A stretch of DNA of 64,000 nt, taken from the NCBI RefSeq assembly GCF_022682495.2, contig NC_071392.1, forward strand, positions 56,321,459-56,385,458, read 5' to 3'. A program made the translations under genes and the position numbers. The stretch's first letter is position 1, and the number at the start of each line of letters is the position of its first letter. Below the pieces are notes generated by a model. The model ran no database searches. It was given only the letters and a program-made list of their open reading frames with translations, and was not told the DNA's origin. Source of the DNA: Desmodus rotundus. Lineage: Eukaryota; Chordata; Mammalia; Chiroptera; Phyllostomidae. Positions 1 to 10,452 of the stretch are shown piece by piece.

Positions 1-337
1 ATGTCCAAATATTTTACTAGACTGGTGCACACACTATTCATCATGCTTGTTGCAAAATTACTTTTTTTCCTGTCTTTTTAAAAATTTTATTGTTGTTCAA
101 GTACAGTTTTCTGCATTTTTCCTCCACTGCTCGTTCCTTACCCCTGCCATCCCCACCTCCCTCCCCTGATCCATCTTGACTTGGTTTTGTCCATGTGTCC
201 TTTAAAGTTGTTCCTGAAAACTCTTCATCCTTCTCCCCCAATTATCCCCTCCCATTTCCCTCTGGTTACTGTCCATTTGTTCTAAATTTCAATATCTCTG
301 GTTGTATTTTGCTTGATTGATTGTTCTGTTGAATAGG

Positions 338-3300
338 TTCCACTTAAAGGTGAGATCATATGGTATTTGTCTTTCACCACCTGGCTTATTTCACTTAGCA
401 TAATGCTCTCAGTTCCATCCATGGTATTTCAAAGGTTAGGAGCTCCTTCTTTCTCTCTGCTGTGTAGTATTCCACTGTGTAAATGTACCATAGTTTTGGA
501 TCCACTCATTTGCTGATGGGCACTTAGGTTGCTTCCAGCACTTGGATATTGTACATTGTGCTGCTATGAACACTGGGTTGCATAGGTTCTTTTCCATTGG
601 TGTTTCAGGGTTCTTAGGATATAATCCTAGCAGTGGAATTGCTGGGTCAAAAGGCAGTTCCATTTTTAGTTTTCTGAGGAAATTCCACACTGTTTTCCAC
701 AGTAGCCTCACCAGTCTGCATTCCCACCAACAGTGCACTAGGGTTCCCTTTTCTCCCCATCCTCTCCAACATTTGTTTGTTGATTTGTTTATGTTGGCCA
801 CTCTGACTGGTATGAGGTGGTACCTCATTGTGGTTTTAATTTGCATCTGTCTGATGAGTAGTGATGCTGAGCATCTTTTCATATGTCTCTGGGCTCTCTG
901 TATGTCCTCCTTGGAGAAGTGTCTGTTCAAGTCCTTTGCCCATTTTTTAATTGGGTTGTTTGTCTTCCTGAAGTGGAGTCGTGTGAGTTCTTTATATATT
1001 TTGGAGATCAGACCCTTGTCTGAGGTATCATAGGCAAATAAATTTTCCCATATGGTTGGTTCTCTTTTTATTTTAATGCTGTTTTCTTTAGCCATGCAGA
1101 AGTGTTTCATTTTGAAGAGCCCATTTGTTTATTCTTTCCTTTATGTCCCTTGTTGTAGGGGACATGTCGGTGAAAATATTGCTGCATGGAATATTGTACC
1201 AACCTTGCATCCCTGGTGTGAATCTCACTTGATCATGGTGTATGATCTTTTTAAATATTGCTAGATGTTGTTTGCCAATATTTTGTTGAGGATCTATCTT
1301 CATTAGCAATATTGGCCTGTACTTTTCTTTCTTTGTTGTGTCTTTTTCTGTTTTTTTGCATTAGGATGATGCTGGCTTCATAAAAAGAGTTTGAAACTCT
1401 TCCCTCTTCTTGGGATTTTTGGAGAAGTCTGTGAAGGACAGAGGTTAGCTCTTTCTGAAATGCTTTGTAGAATTCTCCTGTGAAGCCAACTGGTCCAGGG
1501 ATTTTGTTTATCGGAATTTTTTTTCTTTTTAAAAAAATTTTATTCACTTAAAATTGGCTGCATTTTCTCCCCATCCCTCCACCCCACCCCAGCCAATCCC
1601 ACCTCCCTCCCCCACCTCTACCCTCCCACTTGATTTTGTCCTTGTGTCCTTTATAGTAGCTCCTGTAGACCCCTCTCCCCACTATCCCTTCCCCACTCCC
1701 CTCTGGCTATTGTTACATTGTCCTTAATAACCTCAATGTCTCTGGTTATATTTTGTTTGCTTCTTTCTTTTGTTGATTATGTTCCAGTTAAAGGTGAAAT
1801 CAAACAAATGGGACCTCATCAAAATAAAAAGCTTCTGCACAGCTAAAGAAAACAACATTTAAATGAAAAGAGAACCAACAGTATGGGAAAACATATTTGC
1901 CAATGATACCTCAGACAAGGGCCTGATCTCCAAAATATATAGAGAACTCACATGACTCCACTCCAGGAAGACAAACAACCCAATTAAAAAATGGGCAAAG
2001 GACTTGAACAGACGCTTCTCCAAGGAAGACATACAGAGGGCCCAGAGACATATGAAAAGATGCTCAGCTTCACTAGCCATCAGAGAGATGCAAATTAAAA
2101 CCACAATGAGGTACCATCTCACACTGGTCAGAGTAGCCAACATAAACAAATCAACAAACAAATGTTGGAAAGGATGAGAAGAAAAGCGAACCCTAGTGCA
2201 CTGTTGGTGGGAATGCAGGCCACTGTGGAAAACAGTATGGAATTTCCTCAGAAAACTAAAAATGCAACTGCCCTTTGACCCAGCAATTCCGCTGCTGGGA
2301 TTATAACCTAAGAACCCTGAAACACCAATCCAAAAGACCCTATGCACCCCAATGTTCATAGCAGCACAATTTACAGTATCCAAGTACTGAAAGCACCCTA
2401 AGTCCCCACCAGCAAATGAGTGGATCCAAAAACTATAGTACATTTATACAATGGAATTCTCTGCAGCAGAGAGAAAGAAGGAGCTTATACCCTTTGCAAT
2501 GGCATGGATGGAACTGTTTATTGGTAATTTTTTGATTACCACTTCAATTTTGTCAGCAGTTATTGATCTCTTCAGGCTTCCTGCTTCTCCTTCATTCTGT
2601 TTTGGAAGATTAAATTTTTCTAGAAATTTGTCCATTTCACCTAGGTTTTAAAATTTCTTCGTGTATCATTCCTAATAGTAATTTCTTACAATCCTTTGTA
2701 TCTCTGTGGTATCAGATGTAATATCTCCTCTTTCATTTCTGATTGTGTTTATTTGGATCATCTTTCTTTCTTGATGAGTCTGCTAAAGTCTGGTCAGTTT
2801 TGTTTATCTTTTCAAAGAACCAGCTCCTGGATTTATTGATCCTTAGAATTATTCTTTTAGTCTCCATGTCATTTAATTCTGCTCTGATCTTGATTTTTTC
2901 CTTCCTTCTACTTGCTCTGGGCTGTCTTTGTTGTTGCTCCTCGAGTTCTTGTAGGTGTAGTGTCAGGTTGTTTATTTGAAATTATTCTATCTTTTTTAGG
3001 TCGGTGTGTATTGCTATGAACTTTTTCTCTAAGGACTGCCTTAGCTGTGTCCTATAAGTTTAGGGTAGGTGTGCATTCATTTTCATTTGTTTCCCAAAAC
3101 ATTTTGATTTCTTCATTGATCTCGTTCTTGACTCTTTCACTGTTTAGTAGCATGGTATTCAATCTCTATGAGTTTGAGTGTTTTTGAGTTTTTTCCTTGA
3201 GGTTGGTTTCCAGTTTCAGTCCTTTTTGGTCAGACAAAATGCTTGATATAATTTCAATTTTATTGAACCTGTTGAGGCTTGTTTTGTGTCCTATCATATG

Positions 3301-3340
3301 GTCTATGAAAATATTCCATTTGCATTTGAAAAGGACACAT
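338..3340 (-). pseudogene. L1-A ORF2 remnant, C-terminal and reverse-transcriptase part (split by L1-B)
   Basis: Minus-strand translation between about 1110 and 436 gives the L1 ORF2 C-terminal region, including a recognisable zinc-knuckle block ([18 protein letters not shown]); its second cysteine is replaced by Trp. From 1547 to 1251 the start of the reverse-transcriptase domain (GFTGEFYKAF, GWYNI) is seen. After the L1-B interruption it resumes at about 2534 and runs to 3340 (linker between endonuclease and RT). At 1189-1194 the palm region jumps directly to the C-terminal domain, so the catalytic FADD block is missing. Several frameshifts and stops are present. Non-functional. Confidence 0.88.
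1525..2515 (-). mobile_element. L1-B: 5'-truncated L1 with twin-priming inversion, nested in L1-A
   Basis: The 3' UTR lies on the minus strand at about 1525-1800 (tail at the left). At about 1800/1801 the sequence flips to the plus strand and reads L1 ORF2 C-terminal sequence from AACAAATGGGACC to ATGGATGGAACT (2515). About 65 bp of L1 is missing between the inverted and non-inverted parts. Flanks carry a target-site duplication of about 18 bp: GTTTATCGGAATTTTTT at 1506 and GTTTATTGGTAATTTTTT at 2516, differing by one base and one indel. The host L1-A continues exactly across it. This is the classic structure of twin priming during target-primed reverse transcription. The inverted ORF2 segment has stops and is dead. 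Confidence 0.88.
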
Positions 3341-3341
3341 A
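3329..3341. repeat. Target-site duplication of L1-C, left copy
   Basis: AAAAGGACACATA immediately precedes the L1-C 5' end and is repeated at 10338-10350 right after its poly(A). The preceding bases TTG/AAAA resemble the L1 endonuclease cleavage preference (TT/AAAA). Confidence 0.93.
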
Positions 3342-4812
3342 AGATAGTGGGAAGATGGCGGCAACATAGGTGGGAGCGGAATCCACTTCCCCTCAGCGCC
3401 AGGGAAATACCTAGCTGATCCGAGGAGCAGAGCGAACAGCCAACAGTATTCCAGCATATACGAAGATTAGAGACCAAAGATAGAGGACATTGAAAGATCT
3501 GACGGTAAGAAGAGTGCTCAAGGACAATAAGGTCCCCGGTCCCGGGAACGCGCGGTACAAGGGCGGCAGAAGCACCAGCCCTGGCGCAGGGGCGGCTGCA
3601 GGAGTCTTGGGAGAGGGCCAGGCTGCGCTGTGAGCAGCCAGGTGCTTGATTGGACCAGGGGAGCTTGACAAGGAGGAATTTCTCAAAAAGAAAAAGAAAA
3701 TAGAGTCACTCAGGGGCTAGTTAGAGAACTCTCGGTAGTAACCGAGGCCACTGGCGCCCCTCCCCCCTCCGCCCCTGGACTGCGAGCCAGGGGGATAAAC
3801 AGCACAAAAAGTGAGGGCGCTCAGCTGAGGTCCGGTCGCGCGCGCGCGCGCGCACACAGATTAGCGAACGGGGCCCACACATGAAACCCCGGAGGGGCGC
3901 CCACACCTGAAACCTCCGAGATCATTTGCAGCTGAAGGCTAGCTGCTCCACCCACGGGCCCGGGACCTTGGAGCCGAGTGCCGTGTGGTTCAGTCCTTGG
4001 GCGGCCCCGCCCGCTCGAGAGACTCAAGCCCAGGGCGGCTGGATCGGCCCCCAAGCATAGAACTTCAGGCCCGGCGGATTGCGCGCTCGCGGTGCGCAGG
4101 GCCGGCTGGGTGCGCGTTTTCCGGGCAAAAGCTGCTGGCGAGCGTACTAACTCCAGAGTCCCAAACCCGGGCGGCTCGATTGGTCGGCCGGCGGCGCGCT
4201 CAGGGCACAAAATACGTCACAAACCCAAAGCGGCTGGATTCCCCTGCTGCGCACGCACGCCTACCAAGCCAAAGCAGCAGGAGCCGCTGCTTGCGTGTCC
4301 CAAGAACAAAGCTGCTGGAGTGGCTGATCAACGGCCTGATAGACTGCCAGGGACCACACCTACAAAACAGCGAAGAGTGTGACCCAGGAAGGGAGAAAAG
4401 TGAAACCAATCCTTCCAACCACCCCCTCCCGTTGCACAGACAGAACACCAGCAGATATAACCAGACCGGTTTAAAGCCAACAGAAGATTTCTTTTCTTTT
4501 CTTTTTTCTTATCTTTTTACTTTTCTTTCCTTTCCCCCTGAATTCCTTCTTCCTCTCTCCTTTTTTTCTTTTTTTTCATTCCTTCTTCCTCCCATCCTTT
4601 ACCATTTTTATGTCTTCTTCCTGCCTTCTTCTATCTATTTCTATGTTTTAATTTTTGTTAAAATTCCTTCTTATCTTGCCTACGATCATTCTTTATTCCT
4701 TCTTCCCTCCTTCCTTCCTTTCCTCCATTCCTAGTTCCTTTTTCCCTCCTTCCCATCTTTGTTTTGGTTTTTTTTGGGTGTGTTGTTTTCTTTTTTTTTT
4801 TTTTTGTGGTTT

Positions 4813-4849
<37 letters not shown>

Positions 4850-5094
4850 CTTTCTCCCCCCCCTTTCTCTTTTTCCCACAGATGAGACAACAAAACCTGG
4901 AGGGCTGAAAAGACTAGAGTTAGACCGTGTTAAACACATAAACGTCACCTCAAGACCAGTGAGCACAGGAGAGTAAGGAGACAGCACCACCGAATCCCAT
5001 TGGCATTCTACCATAGAAGTTCATATCATAAATCCAGGGAGTCAGAACAAAGCAATTTAAGAAGCAGAGGCCAACAAGAAGAGCCTCACAAACA
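3342..5094 (+). promoter_or_regulatory. L1-C 5' UTR / internal promoter
   Basis: It begins with GAAGATGGCGGC at 3351, a match to the YY1-type motif (AAGATGGC) that positions transcription starts in human L1. The same motif occurs at the 5' end of L1-A, E3, F, G and H. About 3500-4350 is GC- and CpG-rich, including an alternating CG/CA run at about 3835-3857. About 4490-4870 is almost pure pyrimidine on this strand. Long open frames through this region (for example 3985-4734) begin only with GTG and contain no in-frame ATG, so I do not call them genes. The ORF1 ATG at 5095 has a strong Kozak context (A at -3, G at +4). Confidence 0.8.
4490..4870 (+). repeat. Polypyrimidine tract with (TG)n in the L1-C 5' UTR
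   Basis: About 380 bp of C/T-rich sequence (mostly TTCCTTCTTCC-like), interrupted by a T-run near 4790 and a pure TG run at 4817-4845. The equivalent tract is seen as polypurine on the plus strand in L1-H (about 42550-42830) and L1-G (about 52230-52510). It is therefore an inherited part of the young L1 5' UTR and not a local expansion, apart from the TG run, which is specific to this copy. Confidence 0.85.
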
Positions 5095-6027
5095 ATGGGA
5101 AGACAAAGAAACAATTCCCAAATGAAAGGAAAGGAGGAAATCTCAGAAAGAATACTAACCGAAAAAGAGGCAACTCAACTATCAGATACTGAGTTCAAAG
5201 CAATGGTCATCAGGAAGCTCACTGAGCTCTCTGAGCTCAAAGAGAACTACCAGAAACTACAAGGAAACTACAATGAACTCACTGCAAACTATATCAACAT
5301 GAAAAAGGAAATAGAAACTATCAACAAGAGCCAAGAGGAAATGAAGAATACAATTTCTGAATTGAAGAACACAGTAGAAGGAATTAAAAGCAGACTTGAT
5401 GAAGCAGAGGATCGGATCAGCGAGCTGGAGGATAAAGTAGAAAAAAACACCCAGAAGGAGCAAGAAAAGGAAAAGAGGCTCAGAAAGAATGAAGAGGCAA
5501 TAAGGGAAATGCAGGACAGCATGAAACGTAACAATATCCGTATAATAGGAATACCAGAAGGAGAAGAAGAAGAGCAAGGGATAGAAAACCTGTTTGAAAA
5601 AGTAATGATGGAAAATTTCCCTAATCTGAGGAGAGAAAAAATCACCCAAATCCAGGAATCACAGAGAGTCCCAAGCAAAAGGAACCCAAAGAGACACACT
5701 GCAAGACACATCATAATTAAAATGGCAAATTTCCAAGACAAAGAGAGGATCTTAAAGGCAGCAAGGGAGAAAAAGGAAGTAACATACAAGGGAGCCCCAA
5801 TAAGGTTAGCAACTGACTTCTCAATGGAAACGCTCCAAGCCAGAAGAGAATGGCAAAAAATATTCCAAGTAATGAGAACCAGAGGCCCACAACCAAGACT
5901 ACTTTACCCAGCAAGGCTCTCAATCAAGATAGAAGACCAAATAAAGAGTTTCCCAGACAAAAGAAGTCTAAAAGAATACAGCTCCACCAAACCAGTTCTG
6001 CAAGAGATGCTAAAGGGACTGCTTTAA
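5095..6027 (+). CDS. LINE-1 ORF1p, intact (310 aa)
   Basis: L1 ORF1 encodes the RNA-binding chaperone that coats L1 RNA and is required for retrotransposition; it acts as a trimer in cytoplasmic ribonucleoprotein particles. The 310-residue frame has a short polar N-terminus. A long heptad-rich coiled coil runs from about residue 40 to 150 (ISELKNTVEGIKSRLDEAED). An RRM-like domain starts near residue 152 (NNIRIIGIPEGEEEEQG) and carries the ARHIIIKMANFQDKERIL block. The C-terminal domain runs from about residue 250 (YPARLSIKI). Length is close to human ORF1p (338 aa). No stop or frameshift interrupts it. The start is fixed by a strong Kozak context, and ORF2 follows 46 bp downstream. It is element-encoded, not a host gene; whether it is expressed cannot be seen. 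Confidence 0.92.
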   Translation: MGRQRNNSQMKGKEEISERILTEKEATQLSDTEFKAMVIRKLTELSELKENYQKLQGNYNELTANYINMKKEIETINKSQEEMKNTISELKNTVEGIKSRLDEAEDRISELEDKVEKNTQKEQEKEKRLRKNEEAIREMQDSMKRNNIRIIGIPEGEEEEQGIENLFEKVMMENFPNLRREKITQIQESQRVPSKRNPKRHTARHIIIKMANFQDKERILKAAREKKEVTYKGAPIRLATDFSMETLQARREWQKIFQVMRTRGPQPRLLYPARLSIKIEDQIKSFPDKRSLKEYSSTKPVLQEMLKGLL

Positions 6028-6073
6028 GGAAAGGAAGGAAAAGAGAAAGACAGAGGAACACAGCTAGGAAATA

Positions 6074-9000
6074 ATGGCAATGAATAACTACCTATCGATA
6101 ATAACCTTAAACGTAAATGGATTAAATGCTCCAATCAAAAGACATAGAACAGCTGAATGGATAAGAAAACATGACCCACACATATGCTGCCTACAAGAAA
6201 CCCATCTCAGGACAAAAGACTTACACAGACTGAAAGTGAAGGGCTGGAAACAAATTTTCCAAGCAAACGGACAGGAAAAAAAAGCAGGGGTACCAATACT
6301 CATATCAGACAAAATAGACTTCCAAAGAAGGGCCATAAAGAGAGATCCAGAAGGTCACTTCATAATACTCCAAGGAAGAATCCACCAAGAAGACATAAAC
6401 ATTATAAATATATATGCACCCAACATAGGAGCACCCAAATACATAAAGAAAATCTTGGAGGACTTCAAGAAAGATATTGACAGCAACACAATTATAGTAG
6501 GGGATTTTAACACCCCACTATCAAAAATGGACAGGTCTTCCAAACAAAAGATCAACAAAGATATTGTGTCACTTAACAATACCCTAGAGGAAATGGACTT
6601 AACTGATATATATAGAGCTTTTCATCCCAAAGAAGCAAAATACACATTCTATTCAAGTGTTCATGGGACTTTTTCAAAGATAGACCACATGATAGGACAC
6701 AAAGCAAGCCTCAACAAATTCAAGAAAATTGAAATCATATCAAGCATCTTCGCTGACCACAAGGGTATGAAACTAGAAACCAACCCCAAGGGTAAAAACC
6801 CAAAACACTCAAAAACGTGGAGACTGAATAGCATGCTATTAAACAATGAATGGGTCAAGAACGAGATTAGGGAAGAAATCAAAAACTTCCTGGAAACAAA
6901 TGAAAACGAACTCACAACAACCCAAAACCTATGGGACACAGCAAAGGCAGTCCTGAGAGGGAAGTTCATAGCAATACAGGCCTACCTTAAGAAGTTAGAA
7001 ACAGTTCAAACAAACAACCTAACCCTATGCCTACAAGAACTGGAGGAACAACAACAAAGACAGCCCAGAGCAAGCAGAAGTAAGGAAATAACCAAGATCA
7101 GAGCAGAACTAAATGACATAGAGACTAAAAGCACAATTGTAAGGATCAATGAATCCAGGAGCTGGTTCTTTGAAAAGATAAACAAAATCGACAAGCCTTT
7201 AAGTAGGCTCATCAAGAAAAAAAGAGAGAGGATCCAAATAAACAGAATTAGAAATGAAAGTGGAGGGATTACAACTGATACCACAGAAATACAAAGGATC
7301 GTAAGAAATTACTATGAAGACCTGTATGCTAAGAAATTTGAAAACCTAGATGATATGGACACATTTCTAGAAAAATATAATCTTCCAAAACTGAATGAAG
7401 AAGAAGCAGAAAACCTGAACAGACCAATATCAGCAAAGGAAATTGAAGCAGTCATCAAGAAACTCCCATCACACAAAAGCCCTGGACCAGATGGCTTCAC
7501 AGGAGATTTCTACAAAGCATTTAAGGAAGAACTAACCCCTATCCTTCACAGACTATTCGAAAAAATCCAAACTGATGGAAGACTCCCAAACTCTTTTTAT
7601 GAAGCCAACATCATCCTAATCCCAAAACCAGATAAAGACACAACGAAGAAAGAAAACTTAGGCCAATATCGCTGATGAACATAGACGCTAAAATTCTCAA
7701 CAAAATATTAGCAAACCGCATCCAGCAATATATTAAAAAGATCATCCACCATGACCAAGTGGGATTCATCCCAGGGATGCAAGGATGGTACAATATTCGC
7801 AAATCAATAAACATAATACATCACATCAACAACAGCAAAGACAAAAATCACATGATCATATCAATAGATGCGGAAAAAGCGTTCGATAAGATTCAGCATC
7901 CATTTCTGATTAAAACACTCAGCAAAGTGGGAATAAAGGGAGCAGTCCTCAACATAATTAAGGCCATATATGAGAGACCTACAGCCAACATCACACTCAA
8001 TGGGCAAAAACTTAGAGCTTTCCCACTAAGATCAGGAACTAGACAAGGATGCCCTCTCTCACCACTCCTATTCAACATAGTATTGGAAGTCCTAGCCACA
8101 GCAATCAGACAAGAAAAAGCAATAAAAGGCATCCAAATTGGAAAGGAGGAAATGAACCTGTCACTATTTGCAGACGACATGATAGTGTACATGGAAAACC
8201 CTATAGACTCCACTCAAAAACTACTCGACCTAATAAATGAATTTGGCAAAACAGCTGGACACAGAGTCAATTCCCAGAAATCAAAGGCATTCCTGTACAC
8301 CAACAACGAATTTGCAGAAACAGAAATCAGGAAAAAAATCCCATTTGATATAGCAGCAAGAAAAATAAAGTACCTAGGAATAACCCTAACCAAGGAGGTA
8401 AAAGACCTGTACTCAGAAAACTACACAACACTGAAGAAAGAAATTAAGGAAGATACAAACAAATGGAAGCATGTATCATGTTCATGGATTGGAAGAATTA
8501 ACATCATCAAAATGGCCATACTACCCAAAGCAATTTATAGATTCAATGCAATCCCTATTAGAGTACCCATGACATATTTCACAGATATAGAAGAAACATT
8601 GCAGAAATTCATATGGAACCATAAACGACCCTGAAGAGCTGTAGCAATTTTGAGAAAGAAGAACAAAGCAGGAGGGATCACAATACCTGATATCAAGCTG
8701 TAATACAAGGCCACTGTAATCAAAACAGCCTGGTACTGGCATAAAAACAGGCACATAGACCAATGGAACAGAATAGAAAGCCCAGAAATAAACTCAAATC
8801 TATACGATCAATTAATATTTGACAAAGGAGGCAGGAGCATAAAATGGAGCAAAAACAGTCTCTTCAACAGATGGTGTTGGGAGATCTGGACAGCTACGTG
8901 CAAAAAAATGAAACTCGATCACCAACTTACACCATACACGAAAATAAACTCAAGATGGATAAAAGACTTAAATATAAGTCATAACACCATAAAAGTCCTT

Positions 9001-9894
9001 GAGGAAAACATTGGCAGGAAAATCTCAGACATTCCACGCAGCAACATCCTCACAGACACATCCCCTAAAGCAAGGGACATAAAGGAAAGAATAAACAAAT
9101 GGGACCTCATCAAAATAAAAAGCTTCTGCAGGGCTAAAGAAAACAGCACCAAATTACAAAGAGAACCAACAGTATGGGAAAACATATTTGCCAATGATAC
9201 CTCAGACAAGGGCCTGATCTCCAAAATATATAAAGAACTCACACGACTCCACTCCAGGAAGACAAACAACCCAATTAAAAAATGGGCAAAGGACTTGAAC
9301 AGACACTTCTCCAAGGAAGACATACAGAGGGCCCAGAGACATATGAAAAGATGCTCAGCATCACTAGCCATCAGGGAGATGCAAATTAAAACCACAATGA
9401 GGTATCATCTTATACCAGTCAGAATGGCCAACATAAACAAATCCACAAACAAATGTTGGAGAGGATGCGGAGAAAAGGGAACCCTAGTGCACTGTTGGTG
9501 GGAATGCAGACTGGTGAGGCCACTGCGGAAAACAGTATGGAATTTCCTCAGAAAACTAAAAATGGAACTGCCCTTTGACCCAGTCATTCCGCTGCTGGGA
9601 TTATACCCTAAGAACACTGAAACACCAATCCAAAAGATCCTGTGCACCCCAATGTTCATAGCAGCACAATTTATAATAGCCAAGTACTGGAAGCAACCGA
9701 AGTGCCCATCAGCAAACGAGTGGATCCAAAAACTATGGTATATTTACACAATGGAATTCTACGCAGAAGAGAGAAAGAAGGAGCTTATACCCTTTGCAAC
9801 AGCATGGATGAAACTGGAGAGCATTATGCTAAGTGAAACAAGCCAGGAAGTGAGGGACAAATACCATATGATCTCACCTTTAACTGGAACATAA
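6074..9894 (+). pseudogene. LINE-1 ORF2 (endonuclease-reverse transcriptase) with one frameshift and two stops
   Basis: ORF2p nicks the target and reverse-transcribes L1 RNA. Allowing for the frameshift it would span about 1273 codons, the normal L1 length. Residues 1-239 form the APE-type endonuclease with LNVNGLN, QETHL, VGDFNTP and KIDHMIGH, so the catalytic Asn, Glu, Asp and His positions are all present. The RT domain has [27 protein letters not shown] and FADD. The C-terminal zinc knuckle fits CX3CX7HX4C (from CWRGC). Lesions: a 1-bp deletion at about 7658-7660, after which the original frame stops at 7675; CGA to TGA at 8632-8634, a CpG-type transition; and TAT to TAA at 8701-8703. All three fall in or after the RT domain, so only endonuclease plus the N-terminal RT could be made from the first frame. 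Confidence 0.92.
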
Positions 9895-10170
9895 GCAATA
9901 GAAGGAAAAAGCAAACAAATTATAACCAGAGTCATTGAAGTTAAGAACAATCTAACAATAGCCAGGGCGGGGGTGGGGGGTGGGGGCCGGGATAGTGGGT
10001 AGAGGGGATTATAGGAACTACTATAAAGGACACATGGACAAAACCAAGGGGGAGGGTGGAGAGGGGGGAGGGAGGTGGGTTCAGCTGGGGTGGGGTGGAG
10101 GGATGGGGAGAAAAGGCACACAACTGTAATTGAATAACAATAAAAAAAAAAAAAGGAAAAAAAAAAAAAA
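9895..10170 (+). other. L1-C 3' UTR with G-rich tracts and first poly(A)
   Basis: Contains two G-run clusters (about 9964-10005 and 10047-10116) with many runs of three or more G, consistent with the conserved G-quadruplex-prone polypurine of mammalian L1 3' UTRs. It ends in AACAATAAAA and about 28 bp of A with a GG interruption. This L1 poly(A) is not the end of the insertion (see the next entry). Confidence 0.88.
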
Positions 10171-10317
10171 GAAGGAAGTAAAGAGGTGGTGAGCTGAACC
10201 TCGACAGATTCCTAGGAAAGCCTTAATGTAACAGAAAAAGAGAGGCTTGAAAAGCAAGTCAAACAGCCTAAGCAGTTTGGGGTTTTGTATTTTAATAATA
10301 AAGCCAAGCAGAGTGCT
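10171..10317 (+). other. 3'-transduced non-L1 sequence carried by L1-C
   Basis: About 147 bp of non-L1 sequence lies between the L1 poly(A) and a second, longer pure poly(A) starting at 10318. It carries its own AATAAA at 10297-10302, about 16 bp before the second poly(A). The target-site duplication lies beyond it, so it arrived with L1-C by read-through transcription at the parent locus. It does not resemble other sequence in the window and should exist, without the second poly(A), downstream of the source L1 elsewhere in the genome. Confidence 0.92.
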
Positions 10318-10337
10318 AAAAAAAAAAAAAAAAAAAA

Positions 10338-10350
10338 AAAAGGACACATA
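10338..10350. repeat. Target-site duplication of L1-C, right copy
   Basis: Matches 3329-3341 exactly. Directly to its right, host L1-A resumes (TTTTGCTTCTTTGAG). Confidence 0.93.
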
Positions 10351-10376
10351 TTTTGCTTCTTTGAGATGAAAGGCTG

Positions 10377-10452
<76 letters not shown>

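Larger units (their letters stand above)
3342..10337 (+). mobile_element. L1-C: young full-length LINE-1 with 3' transduction
   Basis: A complete plus-strand L1: 5' UTR 3342-5094, ORF1 5095-6027 (intact), 46-bp spacer, ORF2 6074-9894 (three lesions), 3' UTR, L1 poly(A) at about 10142-10170, a transduced segment of about 147 bp, and a terminal poly(A) at 10318 onward. It is flanked by a 13-bp perfect target-site duplication (3329-3341 and 10338-10350), so both ends are known exactly. It sits inside the endonuclease-coding part of L1-A. The well-preserved frames and CpG-rich 5' end make it the youngest-looking full-length L1 here. Because ORF2 is broken it should not be autonomous. Confidence 0.95.

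Noticed and set aside
542..1033. Numerous open frames antisense to L1 ORF2 (for example 542-1033, 8979-9395, 39169-39618)
   Set aside because: They are complementary-strand shadows of ORF2 and recur in every copy with the same pattern; no independent coding signal.
1181..1200. Splicing of L1 RNA as the cause of the L1-A internal deletion
   Set aside because: The breakpoints carry no GT...AG in the sense strand; a short direct repeat explains the junction better.
3821..4210. Antisense frame in the L1-C 5' UTR, position reminiscent of primate ORF0
   Set aside because: GC-rich DNA with few stops gives such frames by chance, and I see no equivalent conserved frame in L1-G or L1-H.
3985..4734. 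Long sense frame (about 249 codons) in the L1-C 5' UTR, partly similar to a frame in L1-G (52995-52648)
   Set aside because: It can start only at GTG and has no in-frame ATG. Similarity between copies follows from shared ancestry, and the C-terminal half is translated polypyrimidine. No support for a protein.
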